This document shows positions 58,141-64,000 of a stretch of 64,000 nucleotides of DNA, in pieces. Below the pieces are notes generated by a model, which did not search any database, was not told the origin of the DNA, and was given only the letters and a program-made list of their open reading frames with translations. The position numbers and the translations under genes are program-made. Every line of letters starts with the position of its first letter. Within the stretch, counting starts at the first letter, position 1. Origin of the DNA: Schumannella sp. 10F1B-5-1 (GTDB lineage Bacteria > Actinomycetota > Actinomycetes > Actinomycetales > Microbacteriaceae); assembly GCF_006517535.1 (NCBI RefSeq), contig NZ_VHQH01000039.1:430798-494797 (forward strand), written 5' to 3'.

Positions 58141-59598
58141 TCAGTCGGCGTGCTCGCCCGACTCCCACACCGGCGCGGCGCCGTCGACGGCGGAGCCGAT
58201 CACGTGCACGCGCATGTCGTTGGTCGATCCGGGGACCCCGGGAGGGGATCCCGAGATCACGACGACCTTGTCGCCGCGCTCCGCCAGGCCGCCCTCGAGC
58301 AGGATCTCGTCGACCTGCTTGTACATCGCATCCGTGTGGTCGACGCGGTCGACCAGGAAGGACTCGATGCCCCAGGTCAGCGACATGCGACGGCGGATCG
58401 CCTCATCGGGCGTGAAGGCCTTCATCGGGATGCGGAAGCGCAGTCGCGACATACGGCGGGCGGAGTCGCCCGACTCGGTGAAGACGCAGACGAACTTCGC
58501 CTCGACGAAGTCGGCGACCTCGGCCGCGGCGAGGGTGATCGCGCCGCCCTGGGTGCGCGGCTTGGTGCCGAGCGGGGGGATGCGCTCCAGACCGTGGTCC
58601 TCGGTCGACGCGACGATGCGCGCCATGGTGGAGACCGTGATCGCGGGGTACTCGCCCACGCTGGTCTCGCCCGAGAGCATGACCGCGTCGGCGCCGTCGA
58701 GCACCGCGTTCGCGACGTCGGAGGTCTCGGCGCGGGTCGGGACCGGGCTGCCGATCATCGACTCGAGCATCTGGGTGGCGACGATGACCGGCTTGGCCAT
58801 GCGGCGGGCCAGCTCGACGGCGCGCTTCTGCACGATCGGCACGGCCTCGAGCGGCAGCTCGACGCCGAGGTCGCCGCGGGCGACCATGATGCCGTCGAAG
58901 GCGTCGATGATGCCCTCGAGCGCCTCCACGGCCTGCGGCTTCTCGATCTTGGCGATGACGGGCACGCGGCGCCCCTCCTCGGCCATGATCTCGTGCACGC
59001 GGGTCACGTCGTCGGCGTCGCGCACGAAGGAGAGCGCGATGTAGTCGGCGCCGAGGTTCAGACCCCAGCGCAGGTCGGCCTCGTCCTTCTCGCTCAGGGC
59101 GGGCACGTTGACGGCGACGCCGGGCAGGTTGATGCCCTTGTTGTTCGACACGGCGCCGGCCACGACGACCTCGGTGCGCACGCGCACGCCGTCGGTGTCG
59201 AGCACGCGCACGCGCACCTTGCCGTCGTCGATCAGCAGGAAGTCGCCGGGCTTCACGTCCTGCGGCAGACCCTTGAACGTGGTGCCGACGAGCTCCTTGG
59301 TGCCCTCGACCTCCTCGGTCGTGATCGTGAAGATGTCGCCTTCGGCCAGCTCGTGCGGTCCGTCGGCGAACCGGCCGAGCCGGATCTTCGGGCCCTGCAG
59401 GTCGACCAGAACGGCCACGGGCTTGTCCGCGTCGGCGGCGACCTGCCGCACGTTCGCGTAGACCTCCTCGTGCACGGCGTAGCTGCCGTGGCTGAGGTTC
59501 ATGCGGGCGACGTCGACGCCCGCATCGACGATGGCCCGGATGTTCTCGTAGCTCGAGGTCGCGGGCCCGAGGGTCGCGACGATCTTCGCTCGTCTCAT
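58141..59598 (-). CDS. pyk: pyruvate kinase
   Basis: A 485-residue glycolytic kinase making pyruvate and ATP from phosphoenolpyruvate. The N-terminal RRAKIVATLGPATSSYENI and DVARMNLSHGSY carry substrate- and K+-binding residues. The active-site segment is KIEKPQAVEALEGIIDAFDG, followed by MVARGDLGVELPLEAVPIVQ and TQMLESMI. There are two adjacent ATG codons (59601 and 59598). The AAGGA ribosome site ends 1 nt before the first but 4 nt before the second, so the second is preferred and gives the canonical MRRAKIV N-terminus. It lies 42 nt after gltD on the same strand. Confidence 0.97.
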   Translation of the reverse strand: MRRAKIVATLGPATSSYENIRAIVDAGVDVARMNLSHGSYAVHEEVYANVRQVAADADKPVAVLVDLQGPKIRLGRFADGPHELAEGDIFTITTEEVEGTKELVGTTFKGLPQDVKPGDFLLIDDGKVRVRVLDTDGVRVRTEVVVAGAVSNNKGINLPGVAVNVPALSEKDEADLRWGLNLGADYIALSFVRDADDVTRVHEIMAEEGRRVPVIAKIEKPQAVEALEGIIDAFDGIMVARGDLGVELPLEAVPIVQKRAVELARRMAKPVIVATQMLESMIGSPVPTRAETSDVANAVLDGADAVMLSGETSVGEYPAITVSTMARIVASTEDHGLERIPPLGTKPRTQGGAITLAAAEVADFVEAKFVCVFTESGDSARRMSRLRFRIPMKAFTPDEAIRRRMSLTWGIESFLVDRVDHTDAMYKQVDEILLEGGLAERGDKVVVISGSPPGVPGSTNDMRVHVIGSAVDGAAPVWESGEHAD

Positions 59599-59640
59599 CA
59601 TGTCCTTACTCGGTGGTGGTGGTAGGTGACGCAGACGGTG

Positions 59641-64000
<4,360 letters not shown>

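Overview
The window is 64 kb of high-GC chromosome (roughly 70% G+C by eye) with the codon use, gene order and protein families of an actinobacterium. Microbacteriaceae is the best fit, from the tkt-tal-pgi-zwf-opcA-pgl / rbpA-secG-tpiA-pgk-gap / whiA-rapZ-uvrC-uvrA order and the presence of RbpA, OpcA, WhiA and an ANTAR response regulator. I see no insertion sequence, prophage, CRISPR array or rRNA gene. Most of the window is core housekeeping sequence with a few accessory islands.

Layout. 1-5 kb: SUF Fe-S assembly (sufB, sufD, leaving the window) and haem A biosynthesis (ctaA, ctaB), all on minus. 5-13.3 kb: a plus-strand pentose-phosphate operon, tkt-tal-pgi-zwf-opcA-pgl, mostly coupled by 4-nt overlaps, ending at a strong hairpin. 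13.4-25 kb, minus: rbpA, secG, the lower-glycolysis trio gap-pgk-tpiA, sodA, whiA-rapZ, uvrC-uvrA. 25-35 kb is the main accessory region. It holds a five-gene translationally coupled operon (MoxR-type AAA+ ATPase, small unknown protein, HExxH plus von Willebrand A protein, small unknown protein, PaaK/CapK-like adenylate-forming protein). Upstream lie three tandem paralogous single-pass membrane proteins with a conserved extracytoplasmic architecture. 35-44 kb: uvrB, a divergent MFS carrier, a coupled coaE / acyl-CoA-synthetase-like / membrane acyltransferase operon, and rpsA. 44-52 kb: a lipoprotein, a DUF885 hydrolase, and a DeoR-regulated PTS operon for a mannitol-like hexitol (EIIC, EIIB, EIIA, a zinc MDR dehydrogenase, a PfkB kinase and HPr). 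52-64 kb: polA, a lipoprotein, a thioesterase-phosphatase pair, a PdtaR-like regulator, tRNA-Leu(CAA), a small acidic repeat protein, pyk, and gltD plus the 3' part of gltB.

Two regulatory themes stand out. First, uvrA and uvrB carry an upstream element TGTCGGTG-N8-TAGnCT that matches the mycobacterial RecA-independent (PafBC-type) DNA-damage promoter, and polA carries a degenerate copy. Second, at uvrA, uvrB, polA, coaE, the MoxR operon and the ANTAR regulator, a TAnnnT hexamer ends exactly 7 nt before the start codon, which predicts leaderless mRNAs. Genes with longer leaders have clear Shine-Dalgarno sequences instead. Good sigma-70-like promoters are visible for rpsA, sodA and the deoR-PTS operon, the latter two with dyads placed on the promoter.

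All assignments are from reading the sequence and family knowledge. No database search was possible.
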